In this document: one piece after another, positions 31,077 through 40,050 of the stretch
Numbering within the stretch: position 1 is the stretch's first letter
How the letters are laid out: each line of letters opens with the position of its first letter
Source of the DNA: an uncultured Williamsia sp.
Lineage (GTDB): Bacteria > Actinomycetota > Actinomycetes > Mycobacteriales > Mycobacteriaceae
Assembly (NCBI RefSeq): GCF_947494875.1
Contig: NZ_CANLWM010000001.1
Location: 558,001 to 622,000 of the forward strand
DNA length: 64,000 nt
Direction of reading: 5' to 3'
Translations under genes and position numbers: made by a program
The notes under the pieces: model-generated
Seen by the model: only the letters and a program-made list of their open reading frames with translations
Told to the model about the DNA's origin: nothing
The model's database searches: none

Positions 31077-32597
31077 GTGGATTCCCTGGGGACGCGGTCG
31101 GCGGAGCTCTACGCCGCGTTCTCCGAGAACGCCGACGCCGACGTCACCCTGAAGTTGCTGCGGTCCCGCTCGGCGATGGTCACCCTGGCGTTGATGGCGG
31201 CGAGGCTCGCCGACGGTCAGGTCGACGGCGACCACCTCGTGGAGGGACTGCGCGGCGACATCGCCGACCTCGCGTCGTACTGGACCGAGCGCGACCAGTC
31301 GGTCCCGGGCCCCGAGGAGCTGCTCGACCGATGGGTTCGGGACGGTTACGTCGCGCGCACCCTCGATCCCGACCGGGACGTCGAGCGCTACCACCTCACC
31401 CGCGGCGCGACGACCGCCCTCGCACAGGTGCAGGCGGTCCGGCACGACCGGTCGGTGGCGACGGAGACCACGATGCAGATGGTGATCGGTCGGCTCGGCG
31501 ACATCGCCGTCGCGATCAACCCGGACCCGTCGGAACACCTGCGCGACCTCGACGCCAAGATCGCGGAGCTGACCGCCCGTCGGGCCGAACTCGCCGCGGG
31601 TGCCGTGCCGACCGTCGACGACCGCGGCATCCGTGACGACATCCGCATGGTCACCTCGCTGGCCGAACGCATGCCCGCCGACATCATCGGCTACGGCGAG
31701 AAGCTGCGCGAGAACTCGCGGATGCTCCTCACCAGCGGACTCGACGACCGGACCGGCGCCTACGCGGATGCGCTGAACCGCATGTTCGACGGGCACGACG
31801 AACTCGCACGGTCGCCGGAGGGGAGCGCGTTCGACGCGTTCTACACGCTCGTCTCCGACCATCGGCTCCGTGAGTCGCTCGAGGGACACATCGACGCGAT
31901 CCTCGCGGGTCTGCCGGATCTGCCCCGGGACCAGGCGCAGACCCTGGCACGCTTCATCGACCGCATGTGGGACGAGGTGCAGCGCGTCGACGAGATCCGG
32001 GGGCAGGTCTACCGCCGGATCAACACGTTCGTGAAGGGCGGGGACTTCCTCGACCACCGCGCGCTGCGGGAGCAGATCGCCGAGGCCCAGCGCGCTGCGG
32101 CGGCCGCGTTCGAGAACGTCTCGGCCGGCAAGGATCTCGGTGTCGCGCTGCCGATCGCCGTCGTCGACGCGAACTCCGTCGGCGCGCTGTCGCTGCACGA
32201 CGGTGTCGTCGACCTCCCCGACGACGTGGAGGCCACTGTCGGGGAGATCGACATCGACCCGGCCGACCTCGTCGGCAGCGAGACCATCGACTGGCAGCAC
32301 CTCACCGCCGCGGTGAACCGTGCGGTGAGCCGCGGCGTCGCCGATCTGCGCGACGTCCTGGCCGAGCTCGACACCCCACGGGTCGGAGACGTGGTCGGCG
32401 TCTGGTCGCTCGCACAGCGGCACGGCACCGTCGACGGCGAACTCGGGCGGGTGGTCGTCGGGGCTCACACCGCGCGCGGGATGAGGTCGATCGCCCTGCC
32501 CGCCATGACTTTCCGCGAGGTGATCGTGGCGCAGGCACCGATGACGCCGACCGCCACCCACCTCCTCGACGACGCCGGAACCCAGGGAGACGCATGA
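31077..32597 (+). CDS. jetA: DUF3375 protein, JetA/MksF-like kleisin of a Wadjet/MksBEF SMC complex
   Basis: This 506-aa protein is the kleisin-type bridge of JetABC (MksF). Visible features are a helical N-terminal domain (AFSENADADVTLKLLRSRSA...), a winged-helix-like section near 85-125 (YVARTLDPDRDVERYHLTRG), long helical segments, and a C-terminal domain that should contact the ATPase. Length fits DUF3375 proteins. It overlaps jetB by 4 bases (ATGA). In Wadjet systems this subunit joins the SMC heads; JetABC extrudes DNA and JetD cuts plasmids. No jetD follows here. Confidence 0.88.
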   Translation: MDSLGTRSAELYAAFSENADADVTLKLLRSRSAMVTLALMAARLADGQVDGDHLVEGLRGDIADLASYWTERDQSVPGPEELLDRWVRDGYVARTLDPDRDVERYHLTRGATTALAQVQAVRHDRSVATETTMQMVIGRLGDIAVAINPDPSEHLRDLDAKIAELTARRAELAAGAVPTVDDRGIRDDIRMVTSLAERMPADIIGYGEKLRENSRMLLTSGLDDRTGAYADALNRMFDGHDELARSPEGSAFDAFYTLVSDHRLRESLEGHIDAILAGLPDLPRDQAQTLARFIDRMWDEVQRVDEIRGQVYRRINTFVKGGDFLDHRALREQIAEAQRAAAAAFENVSAGKDLGVALPIAVVDANSVGALSLHDGVVDLPDDVEATVGEIDIDPADLVGSETIDWQHLTAAVNRAVSRGVADLRDVLAELDTPRVGDVVGVWSLAQRHGTVDGELGRVVVGAHTARGMRSIALPAMTFREVIVAQAPMTPTATHLLDDAGTQGDA

Positions 32598-33370
32598 CCA
32601 CCGACGACACCGATGTCCTCGCGACCGACGGTGGTTCGGCACCGGACGACGCCGACGACCTCTTCGTCGATGCGCCGGACGCCGACGCCACGCCCTCGGT
32701 GGACCTGTCCCACTTCTCCTTCGACGGCGCCGACCCGATCGGCGAGGACACCTCGGGACCGGTCACGCCGCGGTTCGAGGGCGACACCTCGGAGCTGCCC
32801 GCGCCGGTGTGTTACGCACTGCAGGAGCTGATCTCGGCCGCGCACGTCAGCGGACGGTCCCGCAACTGGCGGGCCATCGAGGCCAACGAGGCCGTCATCC
32901 GGTCGCGGTTGTCGGAACTGAACCTCGTCCTCGAACTCGACGTGGAGCGGCGGTACGCGTTCACCCGGCAGATCGCCGACGCCGATCCCCGCCAGCGGAC
33001 CATCCTGCGGTCCTCGACGCTGACGCTCGCGGCGTCGGTCCTGGTGCTGTTCCTGCGCCAGAAGTACCTCACCAGCGTGGACGAGTCGACGACGGTCGAC
33101 CGCGCGGAGATGGTCGACCACCTCATGACCTACAAGCCGGTGCGCGACACCGACGAGGCCGGGTTCGCACGACGGATCGACGCGGCGATCAACGTGCTCG
33201 AGAACCGCAAGGTCATCCGCGCGATCCCCGGCACCGACCGATACCTCGTGCACGGCGTGATCGCGGCGCTGCTGACGCCGGAGACCATCGAGTCGTACAC
33301 GCAGGCGTACCGCCGTCTCGCCGGCGACGGCCCCGACATCACTGAGCTCGATCCGGAGGGAGACGCGTGA
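32594..33370 (+). CDS. jetB: DUF4194 protein, JetB/MksE-like KITE subunit
   Basis: This 258-aa protein has an acidic, disordered N-terminus (about 1-70, rich in Asp) and then the DUF4194 winged-helix core. The core includes LPAPVCYALQELISAAHVSG, SSTLTLAASVLVLFLRQKY, and the C-terminal wing VLENRKVIRAIPGTDRYLVHG. KITE subunits bind the kleisin and DNA. It overlaps jetA by ATGA and jetC by GTGA, so the three subunits are made in stoichiometric coupling. Confidence 0.88.
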   Translation: MTTDDTDVLATDGGSAPDDADDLFVDAPDADATPSVDLSHFSFDGADPIGEDTSGPVTPRFEGDTSELPAPVCYALQELISAAHVSGRSRNWRAIEANEAVIRSRLSELNLVLELDVERRYAFTRQIADADPRQRTILRSSTLTLAASVLVLFLRQKYLTSVDESTTVDRAEMVDHLMTYKPVRDTDEAGFARRIDAAINVLENRKVIRAIPGTDRYLVHGVIAALLTPETIESYTQAYRRLAGDGPDITELDPEGDA

Positions 33371-36300
33371 CCGACACACTCGACGCGCCCACGCAGGTCG
33401 CCGGCGAGCGCACCACACGCCGCACCGTCGCCATCGGGCAGTTCCGCCTCACGCGGATCCAGCTGGTCAACTGGGGGACGTTCCACGGCTACAAGGACTT
33501 CCCCATCGACGAGCGCGGTGTGCTGCTCACCGGACCGTCGGGCTCGGGGAAGTCGTCGCTCATGGACGGCCACTCGGTGGTGCTGCTGCCCACCTACGAC
33601 CAGGGATTCAACGCCTCCGCCGACCTGACGGCCAAGGGCGCCAAACGCGCCGCGCGGTCGATGGCCGACTACGTCCGCGGTGCGTGGGCGGAGAACGACG
33701 ACGAGTACAACCAATCGCAGGTGCAGTATCTGCGGGGATCGGGTGCGACGTGGTCGGCGATCGCCGCGACCTACGACAACGGCGCCGGATCGGTGACGAC
33801 GGCAGTCGCGATCAAGTGGTTCCCCGGATCGGGCAACGACGGCGCGAGCCTGCGATCGTGGTATCAGCTGCACACCGGCGAGATGGATCTCATCGAGCTG
33901 AACGACTGGGCTGCCGGCGGTTTCGACATCCGCGCGTACCGGTCGTCGCACCCCGACGTGGCCTGCTTCGACGTGCAGAGCGCCTACTCCGAGGCGTTGC
34001 GCCGACGCGTCGGGATCGGCGCGTCGTCGGCGGCGCTGTCGCTGATGGGCAAGGCCAAGGCGATGAAGAACGTCGGCGACCTCAACCTCTTCATCCGCAC
34101 CTACATGCTCGACCGGCCCGACACCTACGCCAAGGCGCAACGGCTGATCGAGAACTTCACGCAGCTCGACGAGGCGTACCAGGCGGCGGCGCGGGCGCAC
34201 GCGCAGGAGAAGGTGCTGCGACCGATACCCGAGGCGTGGCAGGCCTACCAGGGCGCCGAACGGTCGACGACGCGTGCCGGCGATCTCCTCGGCCCGCCGA
34301 TGCGAGCGTTCATGCGGGAGCACCGCGCCGTGCTGCTCCGCGCCAAGCTCGACGCGATCGAGGACCAGCGCACCGCCCTCGACAACGAGGTCGCGTCCTG
34401 GGAGAACGTCGCCGACGACCGCGAGGCCCGCCACACGTCGCTGCGCGACCAGCTCACCGTCGACAAGGGCGAACTCACCACGCTCGAGTCCGAGCTGAAG
34501 GCGTTCGAGCAGCAGATCACCGCACGCAACCGTGCCTACGAGCGCTACGCGGCGGTGGTCGCGCGGCTGGGGGAGGAGACCCCCACCACCGCAGAGGAGT
34601 TCGCCGCACTGCGGGACCGCGCACCCGCGCTGGGTCGCGCCGCGACGGAGGCCGCGCAGTCGCTGTCGGCGCGAGCGCATGCCGTGTTCACCGCCGAGTC
34701 CGACGCGCGGCGCGAGCACGACGCCGTCGTCGACGAGCTGACCACGCTCACCGCACGACGCTCGCTGCTGCCCGCGGGGGCGCTGGCGCAACGCGACGCC
34801 ATCGCGGCCGGGACGGGGTTGGCGCCTCGCGACCTGCCCTACGCCGCGGAGTTGATGGAGGTCGCGCCCGAGGACCGGGACCGCTGGGCGGGTGCGGCCG
34901 AGCGGGTCCTGCGCGGACTCGGACTGACGCTTCTGGTGCCCCACGAGCACCGGGCCCAGGTCACGGCCTTCGTCGACCGCACCGACCTCGGTGGCGTCCT
35001 CGAGTACCGGACCTATCGCACCGACGTCGACCCCACAGCGCCGACGCCGGGCACGCTGGCGGCGCTCGTCGTCGTCGACCGGGCGCACCCCGCCGCCGAC
35101 TGGCTCAGCGGGGTGATCGCCCGGACGGCCGAGCATGTCTGCGTCGATTCCCCGGTGGACCTCGACGACCACGACCTGGCGGTCACCCCGGCCGGGCTCG
35201 TGAAGGCCGGGCGCGACCGGTTCCGCAAGGACGACCGCCGCCGCGTCGACGACCGCACCCACTGGATCCTCGGCACCAACACCGACGGGAAGCGCGCGGC
35301 CCTGCAGCACGCCCTCGTGGGGCTCGCCGCGCGTCTGGAGGAGGCACGGCAGGCGTCGTCCGACGTCCGGGAGTTGTTGGACGAGAACCGCGACCGTGCG
35401 AAGGCGGCGGAGGCGGTCGTCGGCTACTCGTCGTGGGCCGAGCTGAACTGGTGGTCCGTCCGGCGCGACGCCGACGAGCTGAGCCGTCGCATCGACGCGG
35501 TTCGCGAGAACCGTGTCGACCTCGCCGAACTCGAGGAGCAGGTCGAGGTCGCCCGCGCTGACTGGCGTGAGGCCGTGGCACGCGTGGGCGCGATCAACGA
35601 CCAGCTGCGGCACATCGGGAGCGACTGGGACCGCTGGCTCGCCGAGCTGGAGAGCAGCGACGACAGCGACGTCCTCACCGACGACGACCGCGAGTACCTC
35701 ACTTCCGTCCTCGACCGCACGCTCACCGACACCGGCAAGGTGTTGTCGCTGGAGACCTACGGCGAGGTGCGTTCGGATCTGCGCAACGCGCTCGAGTCGG
35801 TGCAGGCCGAGGCCGACGCCGAGCGCGACAACGCCGAGCACCGCATCGTCCGCGCAGCGGAGGCTTTCCTGCGCGAGTGGCCCTCGGCGGGAACCGATCT
35901 CACTGCCGACATCGCCGGCGCACCCGACCTCGTCGCGATGCACGCCGGGCTCGTGGAGCACGGGCTCGCCTCGACGCGGGAGCGGTTCCGGCGGTTGATC
36001 ACCACCGACATCTCGCACTCGGTGTCGAACCTCTACAAGGAGATCAACGACACCGTCAAGCACATCCGCCGCGGCATCGCGGAGGTCAACGCCGGTCTGC
36101 GACGGGTCGACTTCAACACCGGCACCTACCTGCAGATCGCGGTGCACCACACGCCGACCGAGGAGGCGGCCGAGTTCGGCCGGATCGTCGACGCGATGAT
36201 CGCCGACGCACCCGCCGCCCGCGGCGGCGACTCGGCGGTGCTGGCGCGGCAGTTCTACCGCATCAAGAACCTGGTGACGCGTCTGACCGCGACCGACGCC

Positions 36301-36777
36301 GAGGGTCGCCGCTGGTGCGACAACGTCCTCGACGTGCGCGCGAGTTTCTTCTTCTACGGCAAGGAGATGTCGCGCGATGACGGGCCGGACGCACCCCCGG
36401 TGCACACCTATCGCAACACCGCGACCAACTCCGGTGGTGAGCAGGAGAAGCTGGTCGCGTTCTGTCTCGCTGCGGCGCTGAGCTTCTCGCTCGGCACGCC
36501 GGAGGACCATCGGCCGGGGTTCGCTCCGCTGATGCTCGACGAGGCGTTCTCCAAGTCCGACGAGACGTTCAGCTCGCAGTCGCTGCGGGCGTTCGAGCAG
36601 TTCGGGTTCCAGCTCGTCATCGCGGCTCCGATCCGCATGGCGGGCATCGTCGAACCTTTCATCGGCCAGGTGATCCTCGTCGACAAGCGGACGGGCCCCG
36701 ACGGTGCGGCCCGCTCGGATGCCCGGTCGGCCACGTTCGGCGAGATCGCCGAGGCGCGGACGGCCGCGGGCGGCTGA
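33367..36777 (+). CDS. jetC: JetC/MksB-like SMC ATPase (SbcC/MukB type)
   Basis: This 1136-aa ABC-type ATPase is the motor of the complex. Walker A GPSGSGKSS (56-64, Lys62) lies in the N-terminal head. Long Glu/Arg/Ala-rich coiled coils (about 240-500 and 640-850) flank a globular hinge or elbow near 500-640. The C-terminal head holds the signature SGGEQ (1022-1026) and Walker B LMLDEAF with D1058 and E1059. No CxxC zinc hook is present, unlike SbcC/Rad50. GTG start overlaps the jetB stop by 4 bases. A gene starts 3 bases past its stop. Confidence 0.92.
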   Translation: MTDTLDAPTQVAGERTTRRTVAIGQFRLTRIQLVNWGTFHGYKDFPIDERGVLLTGPSGSGKSSLMDGHSVVLLPTYDQGFNASADLTAKGAKRAARSMADYVRGAWAENDDEYNQSQVQYLRGSGATWSAIAATYDNGAGSVTTAVAIKWFPGSGNDGASLRSWYQLHTGEMDLIELNDWAAGGFDIRAYRSSHPDVACFDVQSAYSEALRRRVGIGASSAALSLMGKAKAMKNVGDLNLFIRTYMLDRPDTYAKAQRLIENFTQLDEAYQAAARAHAQEKVLRPIPEAWQAYQGAERSTTRAGDLLGPPMRAFMREHRAVLLRAKLDAIEDQRTALDNEVASWENVADDREARHTSLRDQLTVDKGELTTLESELKAFEQQITARNRAYERYAAVVARLGEETPTTAEEFAALRDRAPALGRAATEAAQSLSARAHAVFTAESDARREHDAVVDELTTLTARRSLLPAGALAQRDAIAAGTGLAPRDLPYAAELMEVAPEDRDRWAGAAERVLRGLGLTLLVPHEHRAQVTAFVDRTDLGGVLEYRTYRTDVDPTAPTPGTLAALVVVDRAHPAADWLSGVIARTAEHVCVDSPVDLDDHDLAVTPAGLVKAGRDRFRKDDRRRVDDRTHWILGTNTDGKRAALQHALVGLAARLEEARQASSDVRELLDENRDRAKAAEAVVGYSSWAELNWWSVRRDADELSRRIDAVRENRVDLAELEEQVEVARADWREAVARVGAINDQLRHIGSDWDRWLAELESSDDSDVLTDDDREYLTSVLDRTLTDTGKVLSLETYGEVRSDLRNALESVQAEADAERDNAEHRIVRAAEAFLREWPSAGTDLTADIAGAPDLVAMHAGLVEHGLASTRERFRRLITTDISHSVSNLYKEINDTVKHIRRGIAEVNAGLRRVDFNTGTYLQIAVHHTPTEEAAEFGRIVDAMIADAPAARGGDSAVLARQFYRIKNLVTRLTATDAEGRRWCDNVLDVRASFFFYGKEMSRDDGPDAPPVHTYRNTATNSGGEQEKLVAFCLAAALSFSLGTPEDHRPGFAPLMLDEAFSKSDETFSSQSLRAFEQFGFQLVIAAPIRMAGIVEPFIGQVILVDKRTGPDGAARSDARSATFGEIAEARTAAGG

Positions 36778-36780
36778 CGG

Positions 36781-37851
36781 ATGCCCGCAGCCCTGACCGA
36801 GCGCGCCTGGACCACGACGCTGCTCGAGCGCCAACACCTCGCAGCCCGCATCGACGAGGACGTCATCGAGGTGCTCGACCGCTGTGTCGGCCTGCAGTCA
36901 CAGGATCCGCGGGCGGCGTTCGTCGCGCTGGCGTCGCGGGTGGAGGGCTTCGACCCGGCGGAACTCGACGGGCTGATGCTCGACCGCACCGTCGTCCGGA
37001 TGGCCCTGCTGCGCAGCACCGTGTTCCTCATGGACGCCGACGACGCGCGATGGGTGCGGACGTTGGCGGAGCCGGCGCTGGCGGCCGAACTGCGTATCCA
37101 CGCGAAGCGTCTGGTGACCGCGACGCCGGAGGCGATCACGGTGGCGGCGCGCGACCTGCTCGACGGACGGTCGGTCGGCGTGCGGGAGATGGGGGCGGCG
37201 TTGCGGGAGCGGTTCCCGGACGAGACGGTCTCGACGCTGACCGCGATCGCCCGGGCGATGCTGCCGCTCGTGCAGGTGCCACCGCGGGGACTGTGGCGGT
37301 CGGGAGGCGCCGTCACGTACGCCCTCCTCGACGACTGGGTGGGGCCGGGCGAGCCGGCGGTGACCGGCGACGAGGCCCGCAAGGACCTCATCCGTCTCTA
37401 TCTGCGCGGGTTCGGCCCGGCGAGCGTCGCCGCGATCCAGACGTGGGCGGGGCTCACGCGGTTGCGCCCCCTGCTGGACGAGATGGATCGCGACTGGGAG
37501 GTGGAGCGGGTCACCGGGCCCGACGGCATCGAGCTGTACGACCTCGACGGCCTGAGCCGTGACGGCGACCGCGACCTCCCGGTCAGGCTGCTCGCCCCGT
37601 TCGACCATGTCGTCACCGCGAACGCCGACCGTCGCCGGGTGATGGACGACGCCATGTTCGCGGCCATGCACACCCCCAACGGTCGGGTTCCGGGGACGGT
37701 CCTCGTCGACGGCCGGGTGGTCGGGACCTGGGCTCCCGGCGACGACGGCCGGGTGACCACCGACCTGCTCCGGCCGATACCGGCGACGCGGTCGCGGGAT
37801 TTGTCCGAGGAGGTCGACCGGATGGAGGCGTTCGTCGCCCGTCGCGGCTGA
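36781..37851 (+). CDS. AlkZ-like winged-helix DNA glycosylase homologue (HTH_42), fourth gene of the jet operon
   Basis: This 356-aa protein of the HTH_42/AlkZ superfamily has tandem winged helices plus a beta-barrel. The catalytic QxQ motif of AlkZ-type glycosylases is kept: CVGLQSQDPRAAF, with Gln39 and Gln41. The front is LLERQHLAARI and the late barrel LAPFDHVV. AlkZ enzymes unhook interstrand crosslinks and remove bulky alkyl adducts. It starts 3 bases after jetC on the same strand, exactly where Wadjet operons usually carry the nuclease jetD, with which it shares no visible motif. It is either a partner of the JetABC machine or a separately acting repair gene in the same transcript. Confidence 0.87.
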   Translation: MPAALTERAWTTTLLERQHLAARIDEDVIEVLDRCVGLQSQDPRAAFVALASRVEGFDPAELDGLMLDRTVVRMALLRSTVFLMDADDARWVRTLAEPALAAELRIHAKRLVTATPEAITVAARDLLDGRSVGVREMGAALRERFPDETVSTLTAIARAMLPLVQVPPRGLWRSGGAVTYALLDDWVGPGEPAVTGDEARKDLIRLYLRGFGPASVAAIQTWAGLTRLRPLLDEMDRDWEVERVTGPDGIELYDLDGLSRDGDRDLPVRLLAPFDHVVTANADRRRVMDDAMFAAMHTPNGRVPGTVLVDGRVVGTWAPGDDGRVTTDLLRPIPATRSRDLSEEVDRMEAFVARRG

Positions 37852-37864
37852 CCGGGTCAGCGGG

Positions 37865-38308
37865 TCACGGCGCGACAACGACCCCGACGGCGGGGACGAC
37901 CGTGTCCCGCACGGATCCAACCCGGAACGCGACAGGACCACTGCCGGTGGCGATGTCGACAGATGACCCGGGTGCAGCGGAGTCGGGGATGCCCGCCTGC
38001 CCCGACCGACCCGTTGCCAGGTTGACCCACGAGATGGACGCACCCTTCGTGTATCCGAGACAGAGCGTGCGGGTGAACGCATTGCACATCGGGTCCGCGA
38101 ACACCCGCGTGTGTCCTGCGGCTGCGGGTGCGGTCGAGAAGGTCTCGACACTGAAGGGCCACGGGTCGCCGGTGACCACGAACTGCGTGACGGGGAGCGG
38201 GCGGGGAACCGGAGCAGCCACGGCCGCACCCGCCCCCACGACGGCCGCGGCCGTACCGAGGACACCGGCTGATGCGGCGATCACTGCTCGCTGGACGGTG
38301 ACGTGCAT
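37865..38308 (-). CDS. Small secreted protein of unknown function (paralogue of 14818-15318)
   Basis: This 147-aa protein has a signal peptide of about 32 residues (ending AAVAAP), then PRPLPVTQFVVTGDPW, one Cys pair (DPMCNAFTRTLCLGY) and the closing SSVDIATGSGPVAFRVGSV. The layout repeats that of the 166-aa protein at 14818-15318. ATG 38308 follows GAAGGGA. It is convergent with the AlkZ-like gene. No named family is recognised; an envelope or extracellular role is likely only because it is exported. Confidence 0.78.
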   Translation of the reverse strand: MHVTVQRAVIAASAGVLGTAAAVVGAGAAVAAPVPRPLPVTQFVVTGDPWPFSVETFSTAPAAAGHTRVFADPMCNAFTRTLCLGYTKGASISWVNLATGRSGQAGIPDSAAPGSSVDIATGSGPVAFRVGSVRDTVVPAVGVVVAP

Positions 38309-38404
38309 GCGGATTCCCTTCGTGAGCGTCTCGCCGACGGCGACACTGCCGTCTCCCCGAGGGCGTCGCACGGCGCCGATCGTTCGTTACCCGAGATCAC
38401 CTGT

Positions 38405-38424
38405 TGTCGAGCGATCGCTCGACA
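38405..38424. repeat. Perfect 20-bp palindrome between DUF222-HNH copy 2 and the secreted-protein gene
   Basis: TGTCGAGCGATCGCTCGACA is fully self-complementary. It begins 5 nt past the stop of the HNH gene (minus strand) and could fold as an 8-bp stem with a GATC loop, acting as a terminator, or bind a dimeric regulator of the secreted-protein gene. Confidence 0.5.
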
Positions 38425-38429
38425 GTGAC

Positions 38430-39959
38430 TCAGCCCGACATCGGTGCGCGGTAGTCGATGACGCGGATGATCACCGGTTCGGGTTCGGGCCGTGGTGTGG
38501 GTTGTGCCGTGTTGTGGTCGGCGAGGATGAGTTCGAGTCGGTGCTCGATGTCGGACCAGTCGGGGTTCGGTGGTGCGGTGTCGTCGAGGATGCGGTCGGG
38601 ACGGTGGAGGTGGTTGGTGCGCGGTGGGTCGGTGGTGCCGTTGGCGACCCAGCCGTATTTCCCGCGGTCGGGGCCGTCGGTGATCTTCACCGTCTGCCAG
38701 CCGCCGGGCCGGTCGTGGACGGCCCGGTTGTGCGGGCCGCACGCCGGCGCGAGGTCGGTGATGTCGGTGTTCCCACCGGTGGCCCAGTCTTGTTCGGCGT
38801 GGTGGGCCTCGGTGTGGGAGAACGGGCGTGGGCAGCCGGGCTTGGAGCAGCCCCCGTATTCGGCGAAGGTGACGAACCTCTGCGACTCCGACGCCAGCCG
38901 CTTGGCGCGCCCGAAGTACAGCGGTTCGCCGGTGTGGTCGTCGAACACCGACAGGTACATCTGCGCCTGCGCGGCGAGCTTGATGATCTCCGACATGGGC
39001 AGGTCGGTGCCGGTGGTGGTGTGTCCGATCCCGGCCCGGTCGCGCAACTGGGCTTCGGTGATCGAGACGACGATGTGCGGCGGCAGTCCGCGATGCGACG
39101 CCCCGTACAGTCCGCCGTCGGCGGCTGCCTTGAGCAGCGCGTGGAAGGCGTCGTGGTTGCGTTGGGCCTGCGTCCGACAATCGCGCTGCGCGGCCTCCCG
39201 CAACGCCTCCTGATCGACGCCGTCGTCATCGGCACCGCCGCGGGGGGACGCCTCGTCGTCGGGATTGTTCATGCCCGGCTTGGCCCACGCCGCGAGGAGC
39301 ACCTCGAACAACGCCCGAGTCGTCGGATCGAGGGTGCCCATCAGTTTCGACATGCCCAGCGTGTCCTGCGAACCCAGCGACACACTCCGATTCCGCGCCC
39401 GGTCGCGCTCATCGGGGAGGTCCCCGTCGGGGTCGAGGTGCTGCAAGATTCGCGCCCCGGCCCGGGTGATGTCCCGCGGCGAATGATGGCGTGCAATCTC
39501 GGCGAGCTGTTCCTCGGCCAGATCCCGCACCTCCAGAGGCGTCGCCGCAGGCACCTTCGCCAGCACATCGAGCACCGCATCGACATGCTCATGGGTGAGG
39601 TCGCCGTCGGCCATCGCGTCCGCGGTCTCCGGGCACCGCGGAGGGAGCTTTTCGCCGGTCATCGAATGCATCTCGGTCAACTGAGTCACCTGCCGCAACC
39701 TTCTGCGCGGGTTCGCGATCCGCAGCCGTTGCGCCACGAACTCATCGAGCTTCGAGCACTGCACGGCCCGGTACGCCTCGCGATCCGACACGTCCAGGAT
39801 GCGCTGCAGCCCCATCGAACCCATCCGACGAACAGCATGCTCGTGGGTGATCGCCACCTCCGCGACCTCAGCCTCAGAACACGCATCCGAGGTCCGCTCG
39901 GCGATCCGATCCAACAGGGCATGCAACTCGGCGTAGCCCTCGATCAGACTGTCGCTCAC
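38430..39959 (-). CDS. DUF222 / 13E12-repeat family protein with HNH domain (copy 2)
   Basis: This 509-aa member of the same family as 1627-3243 has DUF222 over most of its length and an HNH region near 385-430. Here the motif reads AEYGGCSKPGC, EAHHAEQD, then TDITDLAPACGPHNRAVH. The usual Asn (DNL) is Asp and the second His of the HH pair is Asn, so nuclease activity is doubtful. GTG 39959 follows GGGGAGG. A near-perfect SOS box lies 37-52 bp upstream, so damage induction is likely; several mycobacterial 13E12 genes are known LexA targets. Confidence 0.88.
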   Translation of the reverse strand: MSDSLIEGYAELHALLDRIAERTSDACSEAEVAEVAITHEHAVRRMGSMGLQRILDVSDREAYRAVQCSKLDEFVAQRLRIANPRRRLRQVTQLTEMHSMTGEKLPPRCPETADAMADGDLTHEHVDAVLDVLAKVPAATPLEVRDLAEEQLAEIARHHSPRDITRAGARILQHLDPDGDLPDERDRARNRSVSLGSQDTLGMSKLMGTLDPTTRALFEVLLAAWAKPGMNNPDDEASPRGGADDDGVDQEALREAAQRDCRTQAQRNHDAFHALLKAAADGGLYGASHRGLPPHIVVSITEAQLRDRAGIGHTTTGTDLPMSEIIKLAAQAQMYLSVFDDHTGEPLYFGRAKRLASESQRFVTFAEYGGCSKPGCPRPFSHTEAHHAEQDWATGGNTDITDLAPACGPHNRAVHDRPGGWQTVKITDGPDRGKYGWVANGTTDPPRTNHLHRPDRILDDTAPPNPDWSDIEHRLELILADHNTAQPTPRPEPEPVIIRVIDYRAPMSG

Positions 39960-39995
39960 GATGCACCTCCCCGGCGCGCTACTGTACGTCCATAC

Positions 39996-40011
39996 TAGAA
40001 CACATGTTCGA
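39996..40011 (-). promoter_or_regulatory. LexA (SOS) box upstream of DUF222-HNH copy 2
   Basis: The plus strand reads TAGAACACATGTTCGA against the actinobacterial consensus TCGAAC-N4-GTTCGA: 11 of 12 defined positions match. The box lies just upstream of a TAGTAT that could be the -10 of the minus-strand gene. Confidence 0.7.
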
Positions 40012-40050
40012 TAAGCGCAGTGGTACGAACAGATGAACCTCGCCGGGGGC

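Noticed and set aside
30939-32642. 567-codon minus-strand frame opposite jetA
   Set aside because: It is a shadow frame with His/Arg/Val bias and no domain.
33130-36837. 1235-codon minus-strand open frame opposite jetC
   Set aside because: It is an antisense shadow of the ATPase gene; it has no recognisable motif and crosses two gene boundaries.
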